In this document: positions 24,898-35,549 of the stretch, one piece after another | Numbering within the stretch: the first letter of the stretch is position 1 | Layout: each line of letters starts with the position of its first letter | NCBI GenBank assembly: GCA_033439295.1 | Contig: JAVTLE010000016.1 | Location: 1,364,001 to 1,428,000, forward strand | Reading direction: 5' to 3' | Origin: Deuterostichococcus epilithicus | Taxonomy: Eukaryota; Chlorophyta; Trebouxiophyceae; Prasiolales; Stichococcaceae | Length of the DNA: 64,000 bases | The notes under the pieces: generated by a model | The model's database searches: none | Told to the model about the DNA's origin: nothing | The model's input: only the letters and a program-made list of their open reading frames with translations | Program-made: the position numbers and the translations under genes

Positions 24898-26561
24898 ATG
24901 CTTTCCAGCCAGCTGAGCAGTCAGCAGGTGATAAGCCACGGCAATGGCGTGCTGAACCAGCATTTCAAGCACAGTTTGACATGACTGCCAGCAGATCAGG
25001 CAGCCAGCGCACTCGAGCGCGTGCACAGACAGTGCCTCCAGCTTCTTCGCAATCCCGCAGGTAGTGGGATGCAGGCCCTTCCGGCGCGCTAGCGGGCAAA
25101 CTGGCGCAGGCCGTCGGGCGCAGACCGCGCGTCTTGCCCGCTGCGCTGCTGGTGCGGCCCCAGAGGCGGACGTGCAGCCCAGCCGACGCGCCGCGCTGCA
25201 GGCCGCGGCAGCCGTAGTGGCCGCTACACTGACCAGCGGGTGCAGCAATCTTCACCATATTCCTGGGCATTTACGTTCTGCCCTCGGGCCACAGCACCCA
25301 CGCAGACGGAACACCGGTAGATGGGTGCAACGTTGCGCAGTCTGCACTACATCGTGTTGGCGCCGCAGGGCGACGCAGAGGCCATGCCAGGGCGTGCCTT
25401 CCCTCTGGAGCCTGTTCTTGACCCTGCCTTCACGCACAGGCCGTCCGCAGCGCTAGCAGAGAGCCCGCGGGACATGGGCGCGATGACCTCGACTGAGGGC
25501 GACAAGCTGCTGATTGACGCGGCGGCAGAAAAGGACCTGGAGGGGAAGCCTCGCATCACCACGGCCTCCGGCCTGGAGTACCAGGAGCTGGTCGCCGGCA
25601 AGGGTCCCACCCCCACCGTTGGCATTCAGGTGTGTGCTGCGATTTGCTGATCCTGCAGCTGCCACACATGAGGCCAGGGGCAGTAGCCTCAGGTCCTGCA
25701 TTCTCTCTCAGGATGGCAACGGTTTCGCGTGCAGCAGCGGCTTTGTCAATCATGGTCTTCAGATTGAGAGGCCTCCATGGCAGATTCAGCCAGGTGCATG
25801 GGGTTGGAAGGAAAGGCCTTGATGCTGACTCTGCAATGCCAATGTCAATAACCCCACTGCCGCATGGCAAGCGCATTAAAGAACCGCGCCCTGCAGATCG
25901 TGCGCACCTCAGCTTAGTGTACATGTTGCAGGTCACCCTCCACTACGTTGCAAAAACCCCCAATGGCAAAATATTCGACAACAGCCTGGCCAAGGGGGCA
26001 CCCTACTATGTGCGTGTGGGCAGTGGCGCCGTGGTGCCAGGCCTGGACGAGGCTCTGCTGTCGATGCAGACAGGCAGCATCCGCCGTCTGTACATCCCCG
26101 GTGACCTCGCCTTCCCCAAGGGCCTGGCCTCCGCCCCCGGCAGGTGCGTTCAAGGCGGGTATTAGCACATGCACTGCATCCCGCTGCGGCAAGTTTGATG
26201 TCTGCAGAGAAAGCAGTCGCTAAGGGAGTTTCAAAACAGGAAAAGGTTGTGGGAACGCTCATCTGTGGATGCCGCCTCCTGCCTCGCTGCAGCTCTGTCG
26301 CCAGGTCGTTTGCCTGACATGCCTGCCATCAGGCATCATGTGCGTCGATCTGTCTCATTACAAACTTGATCACGCAGGCCCAAGGTGCCGCCGAAGAGCC
26401 CCGTGGTGTTTGATGTCCAGGCAAGTACAAATCCATGGCGCACCTGCATCTCTGCTGCAAAGCTGCTTCACGAGGGACATGCTGAGAATGCTGACAATGT
26501 CGATGCCAATGTGCAGCTTGTGTACATCCCTGGCATTTCTGACGACCTCGAGTTCGAGTAG
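24898..26561 (+). CDS. FKBP16-3: Thylakoid-lumen FKBP peptidyl-prolyl isomerase (FKBP16-3-like)
   Basis: Immunophilin of the chloroplast thylakoid lumen; the family catalyses or mimics cis-trans isomerisation at proline and assists photosynthetic complex assembly. Exons: 24898-24927 (tentative), 25061-25239, 25440-25629, 25932-26143, 26378-26420, 26517-26561 (699 nt, about 232 aa; Arabidopsis FKBP16-3 is of similar size). A basic transit-like N-terminus is followed by a twin-arginine signal (SRRAALQAAAAVVAATLTSG) and, across the splice, PSAALA|ESPRD, a classic AxA lumen-processing site. The FKBP core includes VTLHYVAKTPNGKIFD, VVPGLDEALLSMQTGSIRRL, YIPGDLAFPKGLASAPGR and the C-terminal VYIPGISDDLEFE. 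The intron after 26420 has a GC donor (CAG|GCAAGT). The first exon and start codon are the weak points: the open frame at 25061 has no in-frame ATG. Confidence 0.85.
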
Positions 26562-27479
26562 AGGTAGAGGAAGACCAATCTATGATCGCGTCTGGGCCAC
26601 ATATGCGAACAATGACACTGTCGCACTGTGATAGCCGATTCCTCACTGTGAGTCTTCAGAGCTGCACTGCATCTCAGGCAACAGCACATTTGTCTCTGAA
26701 ATTTTGATCCATGGACCAAACAATCTGCTACAGGCCCGTGCCTTGTTGAAGGCACTTTGGTGACGGCTCGGGCGGTCTGTTTGCATATTTCGGTGGAAGT
26801 CTTTGCCATTGTGCGTGGCCACGAATTGTCTTGCAGTGTCGCTGTCACAGCCTGCACGACCGGAAGCTGTAACCCCGATCCCTTAGCAGCTGCCCTTTCA
26901 GATTGTGCATGAGCGTGACTCGCCTCCACTCTTCCGGCAGCTTGCACGACCGGGTCGCGAGCCGACACCTGCAGCACGCAATACGAGGCGGTTGACGTGC
27001 AGAACTGCGGCTGCACATTGTCTTGTTCGTGTCGTATTGATGTTGTCCCAACGCCTTGTGCGCGGCGGCCTGTGCTGGCGGCGGCAGCTGTATCAGGTGC
27101 TGAGGTGGTGGCGTACTGTTCGCCTGGACTGCAGAGGGACTAGCGAATGTTCTCGGCTAGCCCTATGAGGTGCCGGCGTATTTGCTGTGCAGATAAGTTG
27201 CATCGAAGTCCACCTGCACCTGGGGGCGCGCTGCGGTCGACATGCTGTACAGGTGGACGCAGCGCTGCCGGGCGAATTGCAGCGGCTGTGTCGGGGGTAC
27301 ATCAAGTCTGCAAGTTCGGAAAGAGGAGGAAACGCAATAAATCGTTCTGCAGCAGAGATCTTGTTTGCAGGCGACAAAAACGAACACGTGAGAGATGAAC
27401 GAACACGTGGCCAATTTAGCAGCATTGCAGCACCGAATGCTGGGATTGCACAAAACCTCTGCGGCAAAGATGTGCTGAC
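26562..27479. other. Intergenic, no gene seen
   Basis: The 0.9 kb between two plus-strand genes shows no coherent exon chain or RNA gene. It probably contains the FKBP 3' UTR and the MnmG promoter. Confidence 0.5.
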
Positions 27480-30400
27480 ATGTTGAGGCTGCCCAAGCGC
27501 TCACTCGCCGCCATGCTGTCAGCGCTCCCAGCGACTCCCGCACATGGTGCCAGCCATGCCTCACGCACTGCACGCGGCCTGTCGGCGTGCACGTCCAGCC
27601 ATCTTCCAGGATTGCATCAGCCTGCACACCGTAACGCTCAGAACTGGCAGGATGCCGCAGACGCCTTGAGGAGACAGTCTAGCCGGGGCTGCAGCACGAG
27701 AGCCGCTGTGGCGGCGGCCTCCTCCGCTGCTGGCCCACAGCAGGTGCAGCACCGGTTTGCACCCCGGAGGCCGTTGCGGGTTGACGCTTTGCGCAACCTC
27801 ACAACAGACGCAGTGTGCATGACTGTGCAAGCAGCAATGCGGACCGTGCACGTCTCATCTCAGGGCGCACTGCCGGCGCAGGGCACGGGCGGCAGCCAGC
27901 ATGGCGCTGCAGCAGCAGCCAGCAGCCAGTGGTACGACGAGGAGGACTACGACGTGGTCGTGGTGGGCGGCGGCCACGCAGGATGCGAGGCGGCGCTCGC
28001 ATCATCGCGTACCGGCGCCAAGACGCTGCTGCTGACGCTGAACCTGGACCGCATTGCCTGGCAGGTGCGATACGCGCCAGGCGTGGCATGGTCGTCTCTA
28101 TCAACCTCACTTCTGCATAGGCAGGGCCGAGGGATTGGCCATGGCGTGCGGCCCAATGTGAAAGCGCAGCCTGACGATGGTCTGATGAGGGCCACATTGT
28201 AGCACACCGTGATGAGCTTGCAATGCAGCTTGCTGTTTATGACTGCGGTCTGCTGCTCTGAACCCCTGCCGGCGACACGCAGCCATGCAACCCTGCGGTC
28301 GGCGGGCCGGCCAAGTCGCAGCTGGTGCACGAGGTGGACGCCCTGGGAGGCGAGATTGGCCGCATGGCAGACCGCTGCTACCTGCAGAAGCGCGTGCTCA
28401 ACCGCTCGAAGGTGCCTCACAATAACCATGACATCCACTCTTGTGAATGCCAGCTGCTCACTCTTGGCAGCGATACGAGTCAGGCTGCATGGAGAACATG
28501 CGATATGAATTTGCGTTTGCGGCTGGGCTGCTGCAAGCCTCGCGAGCACCGGCCTCAGCTCATGGCACTAGGCTCCACGTATGCGCAAGACAATGCGCAG
28601 GACAGCTCAATTGAGACCTGCAGTTCCAGACAAGCTGTGCATAACCACTGCTCCACGCAAGCGCAGGGGCCGGCGGTGTGGGCGCTGCGGGCGCAGACGG
28701 ACAAGATCGAGTATGCGACGGTCATGCGGCGCGTCCTGGAGGCCACGCCTAACCTGTTTCTGCGGGAGGGCATGGCCGTTGACCTGGACATAGGACCCAA
28801 CGACGAGGTGAGACTTCGGGCTTGTCGCGTCCTTCCGGCCCTGCGAGCTCCACGCCGCTGCACTAGTTGAATATGCACGATGTGGTGAAGTTCAAGCTCA
28901 AGAACATTGACAAGGACGCAGGCCGCATTTTGCACATTTGGCGTGGAGCACTTACTGCCTCCTGTTCCTGCCGATTGAGCTGAGTCCACATGATGTACCG
29001 ACTCACGAGGCCATCATCTCTGCGGGTACAGGTGCGTGGAGTGCGCACCTTCTTCGGCATCACCTTCCGGTGCCGCGCGGCGGTGGTCACGACAGGCACC
29101 TTCATGAACGGGCGCATCTGGGTTGGCCGCCAGTCCATGCCTGCCGGCAGGTGGGCGACATCCTCTGCGCACCGCCAATGGCTGATGCCCAATTGCGTGT
29201 ACAAGCTCTTATCACATGCAATAGCTGCAGGGCGGGCGAAATGCTGGGCACAGGGTTGTTTTTTGCGGGTGGCACCACTGACCACTTGCGACCAACCCTG
29301 GCAACCTGTCCCACGCATCAACTGCAGGGCGGGTGGGAGCGCTGAGGCCAGGGCTGCCGGAGGCGCAGGCGGCTTTGTAAGCTGGATGTGTTATCAAGAC
29401 CACATGTGGCAGTAATTGCAGGGCGGAGAGGGCACCCAGCACGGGGCCGATGGATTCGCTGATTCATGCTGTCAAGTCAATCTGAGCGTATCATCTCTAA
29501 TCACATGTCACCCATTACAGGGCGGGCGAGGCGCCGAGCACAGGGCTGACGGAGGCGCTGGTGGCGCTCGGCTTCGAGACGGACCGCCTCAAGACGGGCA
29601 CCCCCTCCCGCGTCGACGCGCGCACCATCAATTACAGCCAGCTGGAGGAGCAGGCCGGCGACGCCGACGTCCGCTGGTTCAGCTTTGACCCGGAGGTGAG
29701 CGTGATACTTGTCACGCGCGCAGGGGAAGATCCTGCAGGGTTGCCGCCCGGAGGTGGGACAGAAAGTTGTCGAATACTTCGTGCGCGGGGGTAGAAACCG
29801 CGGGGCAGCCGCCATGACTCTGTCAGGAACCCGGAACCTGGCAGTGGCGAGTTGATACGCGTCCAGTCGGCACTTTTCTCGTGCTGCAGGCCATGCAAAT
29901 AGTGCCAATCAAATGTTCCCGTTTCATGCGCCATGGATCAGTGCATACCTCTTCCGGCAGGTGCACGTGGAACGACCGCAGATGTGCTGCCACCTGACAC
30001 ACACGACGCCAGAGACGCACCGGCTGATAGAGGAGAACCTGGCAGAGACCCCCGTGTACGGCGGCTGGATGGACTCCACGGGGCCCCGCTACTGCCCCTC
30101 CATCGAGGACAAGATCGTGCGCTTCAAAGATAAGGCCAGCCACCAGGTGCGTCTTGTCTGCAGTGTCTACCAGCATCAGCGGCCGAGTCATTCCGCAGGG
30201 TTGTATGAGGCAATCTGCAGTGCGGCATGGCTGCGCATGGGCGTGCGGCCGGTTCCGATGTGCATCCTGGCCTCTCTGTTGGGAGCAGTTGGGGACAGCA
30301 TCCGGACGCGAAAGAGTCGCAGGGACAGCATCCCACTGATGCCGCGGTGCCGGTGCCGCAGGTGTTCCTGGAGCCAGAGGGCCGCCACAGCCCGGAGGTG

Positions 30401-33400
30401 TACGTGCAGGGCTTCTCCACCGGCCTGCCCGAGCGCCTGCAGCTAGCGCTGCTCCACACTCTGCCCGGTGCGCACAGCTGCTGTTCACCCGTTTTACCAT
30501 CGCATGGGAGGCGAAACTCGCAGCGCGCACATGCACAAGCAGACCTGCCAGGCAGCGCGGCATCTGTAACCGTCATCTCTGCTGCTCTTGCACTGGATTG
30601 ATGTGCTGCATCACCAAGCGTGCTGCCCACATCGTTCACGATGCTCTGCGCCACCCTGCGGCCGGAGGACCAGCCCCTTGCACATCCGGCGCGTGCAGCG
30701 AAAGGCCTGTCGGGACCGTCTGTCGGCGTGCCGCCACCAGCCCAGCCTGCCGGTAGCTGGATGTGTCCGAAGCAGCCTTGCAGCATGCATCTGATGCCGA
30801 CGCAGACCTGGAGGAGTGCGAGATGCTGCAGCCAGCGCATGCGATGGAATGCGACTCATCTGCTTGAAACGTTCTGAGAATGTTTCAACACCGACATGGC
30901 AACACCCGACTGCGCCACAGGCCTGGAGGAGTGCAAGATGCTGCGGCCGGCGTACGCAGTGGAGTACGACTACCTGCCGGCGCACCAGTGCTCGCCCAGC
31001 CTGCAGACCAAGCGCATTGGGGGCCTCTTCTTCAGCGGTCAGCTCAATGGCACGACAGGTTCGGCGCCACCTGGTCTGCTTGCCTGAGTGTGTTGACGGA
31101 GACCTGCATTGCCTGCCCAGAGTTGCGTCCCGACCTCGATGACCGCCCCGGGCAGCCAGCTGACTTCAAGGAATGTGTAGTTCAGCCAGTCAGGTAGGTC
31201 TACCACAGCTGAGACCCACCTAGCGCTGTGATGGTGCGGCGGCAGCGACGCTGCAGACACGAAGAGAAGGCTGTTGCAATGCTGACCCGGTTGTGGACCG
31301 CTCTACAGGCTTTTGAGAACATGGCAGCGCAGGGACTGCTAGGGAGCGACCACGCGGCGTGTGCCGCGCGGCAGATGTGGGAGTAATGCTGCTGCTGGGC
31401 TGATTCGACTGGACAATTTGATGCCGCTGCAGGCTACGAGGAGGCGGCGGCGCAGGGTCTGGTGGCGGGCATCAACGCGGCGCGCGTGGCGGCGGGGCGG
31501 GAGGTGGTCACCTTTTCCCGGGAGTCTAGCTACCTGGGCACCCTCATCGACGACCTGGTCACCAAGGTTTGGGTGTTGTGGGCTGAAATGACCGAAAGAC
31601 TGAAGTATCGCAGCAAAGGGATTGAGACGTCCTGGAAGCCCGTGCCAGGCAGGGCTTGTGCGCGAGGGTGTCGGCTGGGGGATTGTGGCTGAGCGCATCT
31701 TGCAAGGAACTGCAGAGTGCACAGTGCGACAGTGCAACTCCAACGGCATTGGGGTTGCAGTTAACTCGGTACTTGCTCCGCCTCCTCAAATGGGTGATGG
31801 AGGCTCGACACCAGCCCGACTGCAGTTCACCTTCAAACCACTGTTCAGTCATCTTCATGCCCCTTCCCCTTGGCGCTCAGGACCTGCGGGAGCCGTACCG
31901 CATGCTGACCAGCCGCTCCGAGTTCCGGCTGATACTACGATCGGACAATGCAGACGCGCGGCTGACGCCGCAGGGGCGGCAGCTGGGCCTCGTGGATGAC
32001 CGCCGCTGGGCGCTGCACCTCGCCAAGCAGGTTAGCTCACGGTGGTTGATTGCTGTCTCGCATGTCTGGTAGTCTGTGACCGCCCTGGGCTGGCGCTGCA
32101 CCCTGCCAAGCAGGTTGGCAGCGGTCGGGGGGTGTGGAATGTCATGGTAGTCGTGAGGAGCAGTGGCAGAGAAGCGATGATGGGACAATGATATGCTCTC
32201 GACATTTGTGTTTGTGACCACCCCCGGGCGCCTGGCCGCAATCAGAGATGCCAGTCTTGTTGGCAAGTCTTCAGCGGTCAGCTCAAAGCTTGATAAGTTT
32301 CTCCTGCTGCAGGAGCGTATTGAGGCAGAGCAGGCGCGCCTAGCGTCCATACGGGTGCAGCCGGATGCGCCCGTCGCGCTGTCAGCGGCGGCGGTGTCCG
32401 GGCAGCCGGTCACAGGCGTCATCAGCCTGCAGGATATTCTGCGCCGCCCGCACGTGCACTACCCGTGCGTCTTTTGCTTCGCTCCTTTCCGACATCGAAC
32501 GCAATGAGGCTCAGCCCAGGGATTGAACGACGTTGCTCGTGCGTATATTGCATTTCGCAAACCGCTGGCACGTGCCATGCATTCACACCCTGACGTGTGT
32601 TGCCATGCATCATCTAGCGCCTCCTTTCAATAGTTGCGCTGGCGCACACGTCGTCCACACGGGTTTCACAGCATCATGCCGGCTCGTGGGCTCTGCGAGA
32701 TGCGTTCCTGTCTATACACTGTGGCAGAATGCTGGAGGCGCACGGCGTTGGCGGCGCGGTGTCGCCCAGCGAGGCCGAGGCAGCAGAGATCCACATCAAG
32801 TACTCGGGCTTCATCAAACGGCAGGTCGGTGCCTTTGCACCTGCTGCAGCTTCCTGCTGTAGCTTCTCGCTATCTGAATATGTGTGTCTGGGCAGCCTGA
32901 ATCGCGTGGTCCAGTGCGGCAGTCGCCCAGCAGCTGCCAGTCGCTGCATGTTGTTGCAGTGGCGCTCCTGCCAACAAGGAAGCGCGCCAACTGCGAGCAC
33001 CAATTCGTACCCTTGGCCCCCCTTGCGGCAGTGATTTCCAGGAGCTTCGAAAGACTGTCCCTATCAAATCAAAAATGGCGCCCCTGCGTGTTGCGCAGGC
33101 GCAGCAGCAGGCGAGCGTGGCAGCAAAGTCGATGCGGTTGTTGCCGCCGGACCTGGACTACCACTCCATCGGCACTCTGTCCATGGAGGCCCGTGAGAAG
33201 CTGTCCAAGGTGTGCTAAGAAACGCCTTTGAGTCGATGTCATCAAGGAAGTTCAAACGATTTTGTTGCTTGAACGCCCGTTATCCGGTCCCCTTCGTGTG
33301 AGTCCTGGTATCCGTTCGAGCTGGTCATCGATGAGCTCATAAATAAGCGGTGCCATCCTGATTGCAAATGCTAGATGGGGAGCGAGCTCCACGCTGCAAG

Positions 33401-33922
33401 CCCCATTCAGGGCCATCCCTGACGAAATTGAGATGCATTTGCATTGATGGCCGGTGACCCCGCCGTCAGATCACAGCTTTATTGCGATGTGCATCGATAT
33501 GCGAGTGTGCGCGTTTACAGGTGCGGCCGCGGGACGTGGGCCAGGCGGGGCGCATCGGCGGCGTGAACCCAGCAGATATCAGCAATCTGCTAATACACCT
33601 GGAGGTTCTACGGCGGCGCGAGAATGTGCGTTGTTTTTCAGAATTCGCTGGTACAAGTCATGTGAAGGTTCTGGAATGGTCCTTGGTGATAACGACCACA
33701 AGATGGCGCTTGTGCGCATCTGCACTTTGATCCCACTGCGATAGCTCTGCTGCGTCTGTATTGCTATACTTATCCGTACTCTCGTGTGCACAGGGGCGTG
33801 CGCCAAGGGAGCGGGCGCCAGGCGCGCGGCAGCGGCGGAATGCAGCGATGGCAGCCCACCAAGCAAATTTCGATAGTGCTGTTGTGAAAGAGCCCCGAGA
33901 GGTTGCAGTAGCTGCTTTGTGA
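27480..33922 (+). CDS. mnmG: Organellar tRNA uridine modification enzyme MnmG (GidA/MTO1)
   Basis: FAD-dependent enzyme that, with the GTPase MnmE, installs a carboxymethylaminomethyl-type group at wobble U34 of mitochondrial/chloroplast tRNAs. Fifteen phase-consistent exons: 27480-28064, 28283-28411, 28667-28807, 29032-29150, 29521-29695, 29961-30146, 30362-30467, 30921-31058, 31433-31566, 31881-32030, 32313-32464, 32728-32824, 33099-33209, 33521-33625, 33794-33922 (about 818 aa). Bacterial MnmG is about 630 aa; the extra roughly 150 N-terminal residues, rich in Ala/Ser/Arg, look like an organelle transit peptide. Motifs: FAD fingerprint [14 protein letters not shown] (163-168), [116 protein letters not shown] and the C-terminal helical domain ([14 protein letters not shown]). 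Several introns contain decayed copies of adjacent exon ends (separate entries). Confidence 0.95.
29225..29520 (+). repeat. Tandem array of decayed exon-5 acceptor copies in an MnmG intron
   Basis: The real exon 5 begins at 29521 after TTACAG with GGCGGGCGAGGCGCCGAG. Within the intron the same acceptor and exon start recur at 29231 (CTGCAG|GGCGGGCGAAATGCTGGG), 29328 (CTGCAG|GGCGGGTGGGAGCGCTGA) and 29422 (TTGCAG|GGCGGAGAGGGCACC). Similarity runs for about 45 nt, and each copy is followed by intron-like sequence containing a CACATG element. Spacings to the next unit are 97, 94 and 99 nt, so the intron is largely a four-unit tandem duplication whose last unit is the functional junction. Confidence 0.85.
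29738..29760 (+). repeat. Possible decoy copy of the MnmG exon 5 donor
   Basis: The exon 5 end (GACCCGGAG|GTGAGC at 29695/29696) is echoed 58 nt downstream by GCCGCCCGGAGGTGGGAC, with a GT at 29754. The match is short (about 10 nt), so it may be chance. Confidence 0.4.
30801..30850 (+). repeat. Decoy copy of the MnmG exon 8 start
   Basis: The real exon 8 starts at 30921 (CACAG|GCCTGGAGGAGTGCAAG). At 30806, 115 nt upstream, lies GCAG|ACCTGGAGGAGTGCGAG followed by ATGCTGCAGCCAGCGCAT. It matches the real exon for about 40 nt before decaying and reaching an in-frame stop. The AG acceptor is kept. Confidence 0.85.
31295..31383 (+). repeat. Decoy copy of the MnmG exon 9 start
   Basis: The real exon 9 starts at 31433 (CTGCAG|GCTACGAGGAGGCGG). 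At 31309, 124 nt upstream, CTACAG|GCTTTTGAGAACATGG begins a copy that aligns with the exon for about 75 nt (shared GCGCAGGG, CACGCGGCG-like and GGGAG blocks). A usable-looking AG is retained, but the copy is out of register. Confidence 0.85.
32069..32125 (+). repeat. Decoy copy of the MnmG exon 10 end and donor
   Basis: The real exon 10 ends CTGCACCTCGCCAAGCAG|GTTAGC at 32030. Within the following intron, 83 nt on, GACCGCCCTGGGCTGGCG, CTGCACCCTGCCAAGCAG and GTTGGC copy about 45 nt of the exon end plus its GT donor (32114). This shows the effect is not limited to acceptors. Confidence 0.85.
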
Positions 33923-34330
33923 TGTTGCAAGGAAGGATGCCCCGTAATTCGTGGAGCCATGCCAAGCCTTACTCCTGATGAGCCATGTCGGTAGGTCTAG
34001 GATTGCTTTTGGCCGCGCTGCCGCCACCACGTCACCAAATCAAGTGATGCCATGCTGCAAAATTTTGCTTGTGCACGCACGGCATCACCCTCGGCAGTTT
34101 GTCCATCATGCAGGCCTTCAGCTCCATTGCACGTCTACCTAACGTTGTGCCCCTGCCCTCCCACGCTCACCTGCTTTGCGCCCACCGCCGCTCGCTCCTT
34201 GCAAAAACCCGCCGGCAATTTGCACTGTGCCAGGCGGCGGCGGTCGCGTGGGTCTATTGCAGGGGTGAACTACACGCTCTGCTTTGGGAATTTGATGGGT
34301 ACTTGCACATCTGTATGTCGGCGGTGGAAA
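33923..34330. other. Intergenic, MnmG 3' side
   Basis: Non-coding-looking DNA between the MnmG stop and the first retrotransposon fragment. No gene was recognised. Confidence 0.45.
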
Positions 34331-34339
34331 GGTGGAAAG

Positions 34340-34620
34340 TCGCTGCAATTTGCTGAGGGAACGAACGGAAAGGGCGTCGAGCAGACCAAAACGACATCGG
34401 CAACCATGTCCAGTCATAGACTCATGTGCCACAGCACCCGCGGATAAACCCAGTAAACCCCGCGCAGACATACAGGACCAGTTGCGCACAAAGCGCCGAG
34501 CCCTCTGGCTCGCTGGGACCGGAAACGCCGTGAGGCGCCCTGCATGCTGGTGGAAGCAGACCAAACACAAAAGCCAAGGACTGAAAAACACATGCTAGGC
34601 CTAACCCCCCGCTGCCAAGG
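34340..34620 (-). mobile_element. Partial LINE 3' UTR copy
   Basis: About 270 bp that closely match the neighbouring segment 34725-35000 in the same orientation: shared blocks around the GAGGGAACGAACGGAAA-like start, the CCATGTCCAGTCATA stretch and the CATGCTGGTGGAAGCAGACC stretch. It is a tandem partial duplication of the retrotransposon 3' UTR. It lacks the terminal hexamer tail, so it probably arose by local duplication rather than a separate insertion. Confidence 0.7.
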
Positions 34621-34631
34621 CTGCGGGATGC

Positions 34632-35549
34632 CTTGGACTTGGACTTGGTTACGTACTGTGCAGTCAAGTGGCTGACTATAGCACAGGCCCGAAGGCGGTC
34701 AGAATGCGCAACAGCAAGCGACAAGCTGAGGGAACAAACGGAAACGGCGTCGAGCAGACCAAAACGACATCGGCAACCATGTCCAGTCATAGAGTCATGT
34801 GCCACAGCACCCGCGAACCCAGTAAACCCCGCGCAGACATACAGGACCAGTTGCGCACAAGGCGCCGAGCTCTCTGGCTCGCTGGGACCGGAAACGCCGT
34901 GAGGCGCCCTGCATGCTGGTGGAAGCAGACCAAACACAAAAGCCAAGGACTGAAAAACACACGCTAAGCCTAACCTCCCGCTGCCAAGGCTGCGAGATGT
35001 CTGACTGCGCAACATGCCTAAAGTGCCCCCGGCACCTGAGCTAGCCGCTCCCATCGCAGGATTCCGCGAGCGCTATGGCACACCACTCCGAAACCCAACA
35101 CAGAAAATGAAATCGCCATCTACCCCCATGCCGACTCCAAAAGTCCCGACAGCAAGGTGCCCTCTGCCTCGAAAGCATGATGATGATAGGCCTCATTGAG
35201 AGCTCGAGCCCCAGCCCTCTAGCTCCGCGCAGCGATCGGCGCAATGCCGCAGAAACACCCCCAAGCTGGCAGGGTCCTGCTGCATGAACGCCTCGACTGT
35301 GGCGTCGCCCCGGCTGAACAACTCCACGTGCTGGAGGCGCTGGTCTAGCAGAGCAGAACAACCCCTGAGCATGTGCTCTGCGTCATCAACCTCGCCGCTG
35401 TCGCAGCGCTGACAGCTGCGCTGCTCGCGCGGCAGACCGGCCCACCGCCCTGTCTCCACCCGCAGCCAATGGGAGCCGGTGCGAAACTGCGCCAGCCGAA
35501 CGCGGCCGGTCCTGGAGGCCACCGCCTGCAGATACATAGCTGGTTCGTA
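34632..35549 (-). mobile_element. Short LINE copy (C-terminal module and 3' UTR)
   Basis: Minus-strand, 0.92-kb LINE fragment. It starts (5') at the codon block YEPAMYLQAVASRTG, includes the Cys-rich CQRCDSGEVDDAEHML segment and stop, then the 3' UTR, ending at the (AAGTCC)n tail at 34632-34650. It abuts, head to head, the plus-strand LINE starting at 35550. The same 5' boundary is seen in the copy at 45446 and at the junction at 40886. Confidence 0.8.

Noticed and set aside
34422-35054. 210-codon minus-strand ORF repeating MGAASSGAGGTLGMLRSQ-type sequence
   Set aside because: It lies in the LINE 3' UTR and its tandem duplicate, downstream of the LINE stop. The same frames recur in every copy simply because the UTR is repeated.
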